Source: Anoplopoma fimbria (Eukaryota; Chordata; Actinopteri; Perciformes; Anoplopomatidae). From it: DNA of 64,000 nt. A program made the position numbers and the translations under genes. The notes beneath the pieces are model-generated. The model saw only the letters and a program-made list of their open reading frames with translations. It ran no database searches and had not been told where the DNA came from. The stretch lies in assembly GCF_027596085.1 (NCBI RefSeq), contig NC_072471.1:7170028-7234027 (forward strand), read 5' to 3'. How positions within the stretch are numbered: position 1 is the first letter of the stretch; the number at the start of each line of letters is the position of its first letter. Shown one piece after another: positions 1 to 24,609 of the stretch.

Positions 1-613
1 CAGTCCTCAAATGCTCGTCACACCCGCACAGGTGCTTCCAGTTTTCTCTGCTAATTAGACCACAAGTCATGGCAGGAATTTGTGTGTTGTGTATGCTGGT
101 TTACTGGGACACTTAAATATAACAGAGCCATCATTAATGTTATCAGTTACACATGGCCTTTTTTCTACTATGATAAGGATAAATATCTGCTATGGAACAT
201 AGATTTGGCATGCACCTACAATATGACATTTAATATGACATTATAAATGTATTTTTATTATAGCGCCTTTCTAAACCTTGCATCAGCACAAAGAAATTCA
301 GCACTACAAATAAGCAAAGTCATAAAAAATAAGGGTTACAATTGGTGCTTTTGCTTCTTTCCCCTTGTACTACTAAAATTGAACTAAAGATGTGGATAAA
401 TGTGTGATTACTTAAAAGAAAGGTTGTTTTTTTTAAGAATGAAGTACTTAACTACTAAAATATTTTTTTAATAATAGATTTGTAGTCAGTATTTCTTTAT
501 ACCAGCACAGAGTTTCACTTTGCTCTGTGTTATTTATAATAGCAGCTCTTTAATTCATTAAATATTACCATAAATGCGGCATTTGATGTCTGATCCTCTC
601 CATCTTTCTTCAG
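1..613 (+). other. last intron of chpt1
   Basis: AT-rich non-coding sequence upstream of the chpt1 terminal exon. It ends in a good acceptor with a pyrimidine tract and CAG at 611-613. A segment near 258-310 (wording like 'tagcgcctttc') resembles the tail of a dispersed fish repeat, but it is too short to classify. I see no other coding exon here. Confidence 0.6.
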
Positions 614-730
614 GTCTTCTCTCTGCTGGATCTAACGCGCTACTGTACCGGCGTGTGCCTCCAGATCGCCTCCCACCTGCGCATCCGAGTGTTTAGCATC
701 ACGCCGCCGGGCAAGGCCCACCGCGAGTGA
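614..730 (+). CDS. chpt1: choline phosphotransferase 1, C-terminal exon (partial)
   Basis: This is the terminal coding exon of a CDP-alcohol phosphotransferase, the enzyme that joins CDP-choline to diacylglycerol to make phosphatidylcholine in ER/Golgi membranes. An acceptor at 611-613 precedes 38 codons and a TGA at 728-730. The peptide contains RYCTGVCLQIASHLRIRVF, which matches the C-terminal end of the CHPT1/CEPT1 family (LCLQIxxHLxxxxF in CHPT1). The catalytic CDP-alcohol motif lies in exons left of the window and is not visible. The call of chpt1 over cept1 rests partly on position: in vertebrates CHPT1 lies near GNPTAB, which follows here in convergent orientation. The final tail (ITPPGKAHRE) is not one I can match to a specific paralogue. 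Confidence 0.75.
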   Translation, partial: VFSLLDLTRYCTGVCLQIASHLRIRVFSITPPGKAHRE

Positions 731-2478
731 CGAGTTGCCCGGCGGGAGGAGGCGGGGGGAGACGCAGATCTCTCTCCGCTCATGAAAGCAGACGAGGAGG
801 AGGAGGAGGAGAGACACTCCTCAACCCCGAGCCACTGCAGCCTTGACAAAGTGACCACTTCTGATTAAAACTGCCTCTCCCACAAGATGGAACAAAATAT
901 AACCAAGTAAACACTACAAACCAAAAAGGAAAAAAAAAAAAGATTTGAAAAGCATGGATCTATTGAAAATGGAAATGACATGGAACCAGATGTTTCCCTT
1001 GAATTCCTCATTGGCCGTTGAAGCCAATAAGTTTTAATTTAGACATCATTGCATGAAAATAAAGTTTAGATTTTTACATCCACTTCCTGCTTATTAAACG
1101 CAAATACCAAAACATTTTCTTTAACTGGAACTTATAGTTTTGGCATAAATCAAAGCATTTTATCTGCTTTAAATTTACAGATGTGTGTCAAATATGTGGG
1201 GTTGTCATATATTTAAGAAACATAAATATATGACAATCATAAGTGCTGAATTAGGTGAATCTCTTTGAAATATGCCCAAACTAAATGGATCACCTGTTGA
1301 AAGTTTTCTTAATTATTTGTTTTTATTCATTAAATGAATGTGACTCAATCTGGCAAGAATCAGGGCTTGAAAATGCGGATTAAAATTTTAAAAATGACCT
1401 TTAAAACCTCAAATAATTTCCAATGAAGTGTGCAATGTGGACCTGCAGGTTGTCAACGTGTCGGGGCGACAGTCTGTGTTAGTGCTGAAAACAACGACAG
1501 GCTTTCTATCAGGCTTCTCTTAAAAACACCTTTCTAATAATATTTTTATTCTCTGTTATTCATCTCAACCTACAAAACTGAAAAAAAAAAAAAATAACTC
1601 ATCTCCTGCCTTTTAGAGCGCTGTCGACTAATGAAGCATTAACACAAGACCTGTTCTGCTTTCTATGTTCTTCTCCCTGAAGGGCTAATAGTTAATTGTT
1701 TGTGATTGTACAGAATTCAACTGAAAACGCCTTAAATATTTTTGTTGTAATTACTGTTTAACTTGTGAATATTTAAAACAGCTTTGTACATTTTTTTGTT
1801 TTTCACTGAAGTATCAAACCAGATGCAACAATAGTAATAATACAATGCTACTGGAACTGTTCACTCACAAAGTTTCTTCACTTATACAGATGTATATTAT
1901 GTAAAGGTGATTGATTAATTTGGTTCTCGAAGGTTTGTTGGATTATCAGTAATTTCATATTGATTAAATATCATTGAATTGTTGTTATCTGATTTACTCA
2001 TAATTCAGGTTCATTTGGTTCAAAAGGGATATTTCTGTAGTGCTGGTAAACTATATAAGGGTAAAAGACAATGGTGGTAAAAGACTGGTAGTCTGGAATT
2101 TTATTTGGAAAATTGTTCTGTCAGATTCTGCTTCTGCAGGATTATGGACAAAATGGAGGGGCATGTCCTAAAAAGATGATTTTGCTAAATTTACGATTGA
2201 CTTTGGAACTATGCATTGAAATGTACAACCTTTATTTCAACACCATGTTGCACTGTTCAGTAATACAGTAAAAACACCTTTCTACTAACAGATACTGTAT
2301 GAGTGGAAAAGATTGTAATAAAGAAAATATTTTTCATGTGATGTGTTGTTATTGTCAGTGGTGAATCCTTTACTTAAAGTAGCATCTCAAAGATTTTTAT
2401 TAGAATAAATATTTGACAAAGGGAAACTTTATTTACTTATGTTTGTATGCCTTACTGACTAATATTGACCACAATTTC
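731..2478. other. chpt1 3' UTR and intergenic sequence
   Basis: The 3' UTR of chpt1 contains a GAG-rich stretch near 794-812 and a canonical AATAAA at 1058-1063, so the transcript probably ends about 20-30 bases later. The rest is AT-rich single-copy-looking sequence with no ORF of interest and no clear repeat. Confidence 0.6.
1058..1063 (+). promoter_or_regulatory. polyadenylation signal of chpt1
   Basis: Canonical AATAAA about 330 bases after the chpt1 stop codon, on the coding strand. It is the first canonical hexamer in the 3' UTR. Confidence 0.6.
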
Positions 2479-3737
2479 TCACCTGGAAAAGGCTGGAAGC
2501 ACTGTGAGAGTCATGTTCTTCGACTTCTCCAGTGCCTTCAACACCATCCAGCCTTTGCTTCTGAGGGACAAGCTGGAGCAGACCGGGGTGGACCACCACC
2601 TCACTGCGTGGATCCTGGACTACCTCACCAACCGTCCACAGTATGTGAGGATAAGGGAGTGTGAGTCAGATCTGGTGTCCTGCAGCACGGGGGCCCCACA
2701 AGGAACCGTTCTGGCTCCATTCCTCTTCTCCATCTACACATCGGACTTCAAATATAACTCTGCTACCTGCCACCTGCAAAAGTTCTCTGATGACTCTGCA
2801 ATCGTCGGCCTCATCTCCGCCGGTGATGAGAGGGAATACAGAGAACTGAACCAGGACTTCATAGGATGGTGCCGGCGGAACTGCCTCCAGATCAACTCTG
2901 GTAAAACCAAAGAGCTGGTGGTGGACTTCCGCCGGGGTAAACACTGTCCTCCGGAACCAGTGAACGTCCAGGGACAGGACATTGAGATTGTGAGATCTTA
3001 TAAGTACCTGGGTGTTCACTTAAACAATAAACTGGACTGGACTAATCATGCAAATGCACTATACAAAAAGGGTCAGAGCAGACTGTATCTGCTGAGGAGA
3101 CTGAGGTCATTTGGAGTGCAGGGAGCACTCCTGAGGACCTTTTTTTCGACTCTGTGGTGGCATCAGCCATTTTTTATGCAGTGGTCTGCTGGAGCAGCAG
3201 CATCTCAGCAGCTGACAAGAAGAGACTCAACAAGCTTGTCAGGAAGGCCAGCAGTGTGCTGGGGTGTCCACTGGATACGGTGGAGGTGGTGGGAGACAGG
3301 AGGATGATGACCAAGCTGTCATCCCTGATGAACAACACCTCCCACCCCATGCAGGACACTCTGGCAGCTCTGTGCAGCTCCTTCAGCCACCGGTTGCTTC
3401 ACCCCCGGTGAACCGCAGGTCCTTCCTTCCTGCTGCTGTCAGGTTGCGCAACCAACTCTCCTCCAAGCAGACCACATGACACTAATACAATGACACTAAT
3501 ACACTGTGCAATACAATACACTGTGCAATATAGCTATAATAGTTTTTTCTGTCTGTAAATATAATATTTCAGTTATTGTTGATTTTCTACTGTTTTTTAT
3601 TGCTTATTTATAATACTTGTTTTTTTTTATTTCATTTTTATCTTGTCTTTCTTTTACTATGTCTCTTGTGTGCACTTTACCCTAAGCCTGCAAATTTCCC
3701 CACTGCGGGACTAATAAAGGATTATCTTATCTTATCT
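2479..3737 (+). mobile_element. 5'-truncated L2/CR1-type non-LTR retrotransposon (LINE), degenerate
   Basis: Reverse-transcriptase homology runs from about 2479 to 3307. It shows motif A (FFDFSSAFNTI), motif B (APQGTVLAPFLFSIYTSDF), an altered catalytic motif C (FSDD instead of FADD) and downstream YKYLGVHLNNKLDW. The reading frame shifts near 3150 (continuing as SAADKKRLNKLVRKASSVLG) and again near 3400 (RRSFLPAAVRLRNQL), so the protein is broken. The 5' part (endonuclease and start of the RT) is absent. The 3' end carries 'GCGGGACTAATAAAGGAT' followed by short ATCTT repeats at about 3719-3737, as expected for an L2-like tail. The same tail recurs at 63491-63680 and, inverted, at 55870-56010. 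It is a dead copy; the exact clade (L2 or Rex1-like) is not settled. Confidence 0.85.
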
Positions 3738-4103
3738 TTAATAATTGGTTAAGTATTTATACTGAAGAAATATCTGCTTATAATTACATAATATTTTTAT
3801 AATTCATTACAATAGTAGTATTAATGTAATAATAATAATAATAATAATGTGAGCTTCTTTTATTTGGAATGAGAAATGTTATGAGGGGTCTGACCAAACT
3901 TATCTCTGCTTTCTTTGATTGTTTTAAGTGTCTCGACCTCATGGAAGTCTCGCTCAAGGAGAAGTATCGTTCTGAAATCTCGCGATGCGACGTGTTGCCG
4001 GTGAAAACGGTGAAACGCGAGTGCCACCTGGGCAGTGATTGAAGTGTTGGTCTAACATTACAGAAAGCTTAGCTTAGTGTTATCTAAAAGCTTGTTCAAT
4101 GTC
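3738..4103. other. intergenic, with a CpG-richer patch
   Basis: An ATA/AAT microsatellite lies at about 3828-3848. From about 3930 to 4030 the sequence becomes CpG-rich and contains a TCTCGCGA half-palindrome. This may be the remnant promoter of the small gene fragment that follows. Confidence 0.4.
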
Positions 4104-4187
4104 ATGGCAGAATATTTACATGATTTTGACAATGAGAATGAGCTCTCTGAATTCTATGGCCGCCCGTATTTATTTGAGCCAGAGTGA
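4104..4187 (+). pseudogene. fragment resembling the start of a fish P2RX7-like multicopy gene
   Basis: A 27-codon ORF starts with MAEYLHDFDNE and ends YGRPYLFEPE just before a TGA. The acidic 'xxYLFEPE' wording resembles the N-terminus of the large teleost family of intronless proteins that carry the P2X7 C-terminal ballast-type domain, in which 'LFEPEYT' is common. Here the reading frame stops at the position where that family would continue. A CpG-rich segment just upstream could be its promoter. The similarity is from memory and short, so it is offered as a tentative relic; it could be chance. Confidence 0.3.
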
Positions 4188-6205
4188 ATTGATGAATATG
4201 AATAAATTAATGAATGAATGGATCAAGCTACTTTCATTACAAAAGAGATGACAATAGTAGGCTGGCTGGGTATTTCAGTTATATAATATTTACCAACCTT
4301 AGCTTTAAGTTTAAGTACAGACATATCAGCCAAATTTTCTTAAAGTATTAAAATGAATGGCTAATAATTTATTTTTTAATGAATTTCATCAGTCTTGTTT
4401 TTGTAAAATATTGAATAATTTTACCTGTTTGGGTATCAAATAAAATAATAAAATAAAACCGTGCAAAAAGTTTATTTAGAAAACAAATGTCTCTTTGGTG
4501 GACGCTTGAAACGTAACAAGGGGTCCCAGCTAGACACTCATTTATATTTTTAACTTTAATCGGAAAAAAGTAAGGTAAAAAATACAATATTTCACACATG
4601 ACAAAAACACCAAGATGACTGAACCAAGACACATTTTATTTTAGTCAGAGGAGCCATGGAACTGATGCAATCTGAGGGATGCTTATTCTCCAGCTATCTA
4701 ACTCATCGCCTCGCCTGCTAACATCTTACGGTACATTATCAAGACTTTTATGGCTGAGGTAAAATGCTGACAGCATGTACAAGCCACTTCCTCTATTTGT
4801 CATTATATTAAAGAACTTTGTAAAACTGACATTCAGAGGAAATAGTTGGAGCAGTTCAAATCAGATGCATCAGTCATCAGGCTCACTGTCACAATACTAC
4901 AATCAAAATAAGTTACAGATCATGCTGAGGGAGTCTGAATTTCAGACAGTAGCGAGCCTGTTGAGTCCCACAGGGACACACATACAGGAAGGTTGTTCAC
5001 AACTAGCTCCAACGATCAATTACATTTGTACCAAGTTAAGAATCACATTATCCTATATCCCATTCATTCTCATTTTAAATCACTAAATGAGGGTGACGGG
5101 GCCAACATTTAGAAAAAGACATATTAATAAAATAAAAAAAACAACAGGAGATAACAAAAATGTTCAAACAAGCAGGAATGAACAATGAAGGCACTTCAAG
5201 TTTCCATGTTTTTAAAGACAACAGCCAACACTTACATTTATTATTTTATTCATCCTATATGTACTTTTACCTTCATTTCCTTAAAATGTATCCATAGCGA
5301 TAAAAGCCAAACACAACCAGGGCGGCAGGTGTAGATTATTTTTATCTACTGACCTTTTTTTATTTATTTATCGTTTTGTCTACAAATAAAAATAATAATA
5401 ATAATTACAAAGGCTGACGAGATAGCCGACAATTCCCCGGTTTGTTTCGTACCGTTTTCTGCATGTCATTTCCCAGGTTTCCTGTCTCTCTCTCTACTGT
5501 CGCTGTCAAAAAGCCTACCCCAATTTCCCAGCACCCAAAGGTGACATCTACAGTCCAAAACCCAAAGATAATCAACAAAACGGTGATATAAAAACAGAGA
5601 AAATACTGAGATTAAAGAAGCTGGTAACAGCAAATGTTTGGCATTTTTCCTTGAAAAGTGACAAATGATTATCAAAATAGTTGCAGATCGATTAATCTGC
5701 CAATCGTTGGAGCTTTAAACACAACAGTTTGTGGATTTGATGGTAAAACTTGCTTACTGCACACACATACAATTAGTCTAGATCCAGTTGCTGTCAAACG
5801 TTTGACCCTTTAACAGCACATCAATCAAAAACATGGTGAGAGCAGGACACGAGGAGGGTGGTGCAGTGTGGAGGGAGTGTTTGTTTGTGTACTTGCAAAT
5901 GTGTGTCGTACAAAAGCCTCAGACTCCCCCAGTGGAGGAAAAGGAAGTCTCACAGGCTTAGTCTTTCTGGCTGCCAATCCTTTCACCGGCCAGCCCCATC
6001 CATCATCTTATGAAAAATGCTTCATCACCATCTCACATGAGTCTATCTGCTGTACGTGCTGATGCAACACAAGCACAGATGACTTCAGATCCCTGTTTCC
6101 ACCCAGTCCCCCGGGCTGAACCCTCTCTCCAAGCAGGAGAGAGAGGGTGGATGTCGTTAGAAGTGCAGAAAGAAGAAGAGAGGGAAAGTCTTCCCTTTAT
6201 TTTTT
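4188..6205. other. intergenic / gnptab 3' UTR
   Basis: Mostly AT-rich non-coding sequence between the convergent chpt1 and gnptab genes. The part next to 6206 must contain the gnptab 3' UTR on the minus strand. Short ORFs here show no family signature. Confidence 0.5.
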
Positions 6206-20525
<14,320 letters not shown>

Positions 20526-20805
20526 GGTTCTCCTGGATGAAGCATACCGCTGCATTCATTCAGAGACAAACGCAGGTTTAACGCGCCGGACAAAAGAAAG
20601 TAAACATAAGCGACCCCGGCTTGTCAGCTGACCACCAGTCAGACTGCATGACACATGACAACCCATGCATTTCTCTCTTCTTCGGTGGTTGGTGGTTGGT
20701 GGTGACGCTGCTTCTTCTTCGCTCGCAGCTCGCTGTCGCCCCCTGGTGGGGAGGAGGAGCCGCCAAACCCCTTCAGGATTACATTATCATGAATTTAAAG
20801 TCCAA

Positions 20806-20813
20806 TATATATA

Positions 20814-20850
<37 letters not shown>
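20806..20850. repeat. (TA)n microsatellite
   Basis: An AT dinucleotide run, with one GT interruption, next to a decayed MITE end. Confidence 0.9.
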
Positions 20851-20853
<3 letters not shown>

Positions 20854-20870
20854 TCTATTATTTTATAGTA

Positions 20871-20991
20871 CAGTTATAAAGTTTGGACACACCTTCTCAT
20901 TCAATGGTTTTTTTCTTTATTTTTAATACATTTTATAACACATATGGAATTATGTGGTAAACAAATGCTCAACAAACTATGCATACTGTAT
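20871..20991 (+). mobile_element. decayed Tc1-like MITE fragment
   Basis: Shares 'aagtttggacacacc', 'ttctcattcaatgg' and 'atatggaattatgtggtaaa' with the complete copies at 21050 and 63261, but lacks the right inverted end. It looks like a truncated relic of the same family. Confidence 0.75.
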
Positions 20992-20992
20992 A

Positions 20993-20995
<3 letters not shown>

Positions 20996-21049
<54 letters not shown>
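20996..21049. repeat. (AT)n microsatellite
   Basis: A pure AT run ending directly at the left end of a MITE. Tc1-type elements insert at TA, so the run is a natural target. Confidence 0.95.
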
Positions 21050-21054
<5 letters not shown>

Positions 21055-21313
21055 TACCAGTCAAAAGTTTGGACACACCTTCTCATTCAATGGTTTTTCT
21101 TTATTTTTATTTTTATTTTATTTTATTTTTCTACATTGTAGATTAATATTGAAGACATCCAAACTATGAAGGAACACATATGGAATTATGTGGTAAACAA
21201 ACAAATGCTCAACAAACCAGAATATGTTTTATATTTTAGATGTAGTTGAATGAGAAGGTGTGTCCAAACTTTTGACTGGTACTGTATGTCCAAACTTTTG
21301 ACTGGTACTGTAT
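21050..21313. mobile_element. Tc1-like MITE with duplicated right end
   Basis: Starts TACAGTACCAGTCAAAAG and ends with the inverted version 'cttttgactggtactgta' at 21286. A second partial copy of the right end follows at 21287-21313. The arms, including 'tttggacacaccttctcatt', are inverted copies of each other. They match the well-known terminal sequence of fish Tc1/mariner elements. There is no transposase inside, so it is non-autonomous. Confidence 0.88.
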
Positions 21314-21454
21314 GTATATAATAATCCCTATCCTTTCAGCTCTTTTGCTCTCTCTAGCTTGCTTAGTTGCTTGCTGCTATTTTAACCAATTTCATTGAAA
21401 AGAGGTTAAACCCTTTCATGCATAGAGGTCACTGCAGTGGACAGCTATTCAAAT

Positions 21455-21561
21455 GTTGTTTTCTTGTATATGCATGGGTTCAGCCACTACAGTGAGCCTT
21501 ATTGTAGTGGCTGATGGGCAACTATGCCATCAAAACCCATGCATATATACAAGAAAACAAC
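21455..21561. repeat. fold-back (long imperfect inverted repeat)
   Basis: A left arm of about 26 bases ending 'tatatgcatgggtt' (21455-21480) is inverted as 'aacccatgcatatata' to 21561. An inner pair, cagccactaca (21481-21491) and tgtagtggctg (21503-21513), lies inside it. Possibly a small MITE; the family is not recognised. Confidence 0.7.
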
Positions 21562-23814
21562 AAAACAAAAGAATTGCCCAAACATTTAGATGAGATTGTC
21601 CGAGGAAAAGGAGCCATTACTCAAGAAATGTGTTGCTGAATTCCTCCATATGTCTTTTGTAAGTAGCTTCTACAATCAACATCTCAATTAAGGCTGCCAC
21701 TAATGATTAGTTTTAATGTTGATTAATCTGTTGATTATTTTCTCAGTTAATCGAATAGTTGTTTTGTCTTTTTAAAATGCAAGAAAATAGTGAAAAATGC
21801 TCTCAAAGCCCAAGATGACATCTTTAAAAGTATTGTTTGTCCACGACTCAAAGATATTCAGTTTAGTCATAGACGAAACCAGGAACTAGTAACATTTAAG
21901 AGCAGCAAATGTGCTCTGTAATAAAAGTATTTTTTTTAAAGTAGAAAAGCAATAATACAGCTGCTCAGAACAAGCCTTTTACATCCCAAAATCAACAGAG
22001 TGAACAAGAAACTACTGAGAAAATGGGGAGGTGTCATCACATGATCCAAGTACTTTGGTCACATGATAAGTGGTGGTTGTGTAGGGGTGGGATGATAATA
22101 ACGCTAACGTGGTGTTAGTTGTGGTTGTGTTGTAATCTGGATAGTTGAACTTTACGGCCTCTGCATGATTCTATTGTGAGTCGTATGACAGTTTCCCAGA
22201 ACTTCTCTGAGACAAACCAAAAGTCCTTCTCTATGGTCTCCTCTCCTGAGAGCAGGCAGGCTGTAGTAGCATTCTCCTCTGAGGAGTCAGGAGTCCCACC
22301 AAGCCAGAAAAAAGGATCTTTTCAACCAACAATTCCTTAAGGTTGCTGCCAAGTCAGGCACTGGCAAGCTTCAATAGCCGCAACAACAATTAAAGCTCTG
22401 AACTAGCTCCACTTGATTCTGTGTCCTTAGGCCTTTCCCTTAAAATAAAAGCTATACAGGTTTGAGCTGATAGACTATGTTAGCAAATAGCAAATTCCTT
22501 ATGAAAAACGTCCTGCATCTTCATATAATGTATTTTTCAAGGATTGTTTATTGTCATTATGCAACACAGGGATGCAAAACGAAATTCAGTTGTAGACTCT
22601 TTTTTTTTTGCCTCAGGAATGTAAACAGCAGCAACAAAAACAATTCTCCAGGTCGATAATGTGGCCAACATCTTCACATTAAAAACTCAACATCAGGACA
22701 ACATTGTCCATCAACTTTGACTGTGTGTTGAGCACGAAGCATTATGATGTAAACACAGAGTCCACCTCCTATCGTCCAATCGGAGTCCTGCTCTCTGTCC
22801 TGCTCTCTGTCCTGCTGTCCGCCTGTCAAATGCAGCTTGATCCGGGATGAACGATGGAGCCAGGTCTCTGTGAAGATGTGGCCTCAACAGTCAGCGACCT
22901 CCCACTGCTTTCATCCATATTCTTTTTCTTCTTCGTCATATGTGATAAACATGAAAAACAACAACAAATAAAGACAAAAATGGAGCAAAAACATGTTTTA
23001 CATTTATTGTTACAATTAATACCACACCTGTATGATGTATATTCTTGTATTAATGAATGAAATCAGCACAAATTAACTGAAAAACATCAGGTCTTGGGCA
23101 TGTATTCCAGTCTATTGGTGCTGGGGGGTTGGTAGGGATCTACAGCCGTGCAAAGATCATAAGTATTTGGCTTTGAAGCTAAAAAAAATTTGGTCTATGT
23201 CAACCTGTCATATTTCCCATAAATCTTAACTTTGCTCTCACCACCTCCATGGTAGAGATTCGTGGAAACGAGGACCCGAACAAACAACCTTTATCTTGGT
23301 AATCTGCGCAACCCTCCCACAGTTTTCCAAATAAACATGATTTTTGCATGGATTATTTCAAACTTTTGTCTCTAAGTTGGAGAGAGTAGCAACCTGGAAT
23401 AGGTATGTGGCTAATGGATCTATATCCATGACAACTAGGCCAACCTTGTTTCTCAGCTAAGATTACCTCGGTGTCCCCAGAGGAACCCGTCCTCGGGATC
23501 CCAGCCAGAGGCCACATATTCTCAGTCTGGGACCAACCGCCTTCACCACCAGAGAGCAGTGGTGGGAGAAATACAGTATACAGATCATATATTCATACAG
23601 TCCCTATAACAATACATTTTATAGCACTTTGGGCAAAGTAATCAGTAACTAGCTGTAAAATAAAGGTAGTGGAGTTAAAAAACTATTTAATATCGCCTTT
23701 TGAAATTTGTGAAGTACTTCAAAACTGTATTTACTTTCCACCCCTGCAAGGTACCAATCCAAGTAATTACAAAAAAAAATCAGATTCTAAGAAAAGTGAA
23801 TAGAAAATCCAAAC

Positions 23815-23857
23815 AAAACTACAATAAAGTACTATTGTAGTACTTTATTGTAGTTTT
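23815..23857. repeat. perfect 18-bp inverted repeat, 7-bp loop
   Basis: AAAACTACAATAAAGTAC at 23815-23832 is followed by seven bases and its exact reverse complement at 23840-23857. Confidence 0.9.
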
Positions 23858-24609
23858 AGTAGAAAGTAACAAAGTAAAATTAGTAGAAAGTAACGACACT
23901 GACACACTTAAGGATTCAACTGAGTCTTTTAGGTGAAAATATGGTACTTTTACTCCATTGGTTTAATAGCTACTTAACTGTCATTTTACAAAGAATATGA
24001 TTTTCTATATATTGGACTGTCACAGTAAAACCAACCATCATAAAGTAGCTCCACAATGTTGTTAACATGCAGCAAAATAATATTAAATAATATAAGAATA
24101 TGGTGGTACCTTATATCATATTTTCTGCACAGTGAATACTTTAAGTTTTGATTTGTAAAAATTAAATTTTTACTAAATTGAAACCTAAGAATTCTTTCCC
24201 CTGTTTGGTGATTACTGGCACTGACACACCTAAGATTTTTATTTTTATTTTTAGGAGCGAAAGAAACAATAACAGAAGGATAAAGGGAGGAAGGAAGTGC
24301 TGACTGATCATATCGGGTTGTGGTTGAATTTACGTAGCTCGGCCCACAGGCAGTCTTTTTCTTTTTTTTATAGGGAAGAGGTTACTGTATACTGTAAAGT
24401 ATATCAGGCCAAGCTCATTGTTGTTAACACACCACCATGTGACTGTCGGTAACTTCACCACACTTCACAGCAGCAGTCGCTGACTCAACGCTGATCCTGG
24501 ACCAGCATTTAAAACGAGTATTTTATTTCTACTGTATGGGACTATTTTTTTTACTACTTTAACCGTGTCAAAGTCTTTTCTGGAAAGCTCCGCGTTCACT
24601 TTCTCTGAG

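Larger units (their letters stand above)
20526..24609. other. intergenic region between divergent gnptab and dram1
   Basis: The promoters of both genes must lie at its two ends. In between are AT microsatellites, two Tc1-like MITE copies (20871-20991, 21050-21313), a fold-back sequence (21455-21561) and a hairpin (23815-23857). I see no coding exon. The stretch 21700-23800 shows no recognisable repeat family. Confidence 0.6.

Noticed and set aside
3928..4023. Possible terminal exon reading CLDLMEVSLKEKYRSE and ending HLGSD
   Set aside because: An acceptor-like 'ttttaag' precedes it, but there is no upstream exon to join and no family match; it is better explained as a CpG-rich promoter patch.
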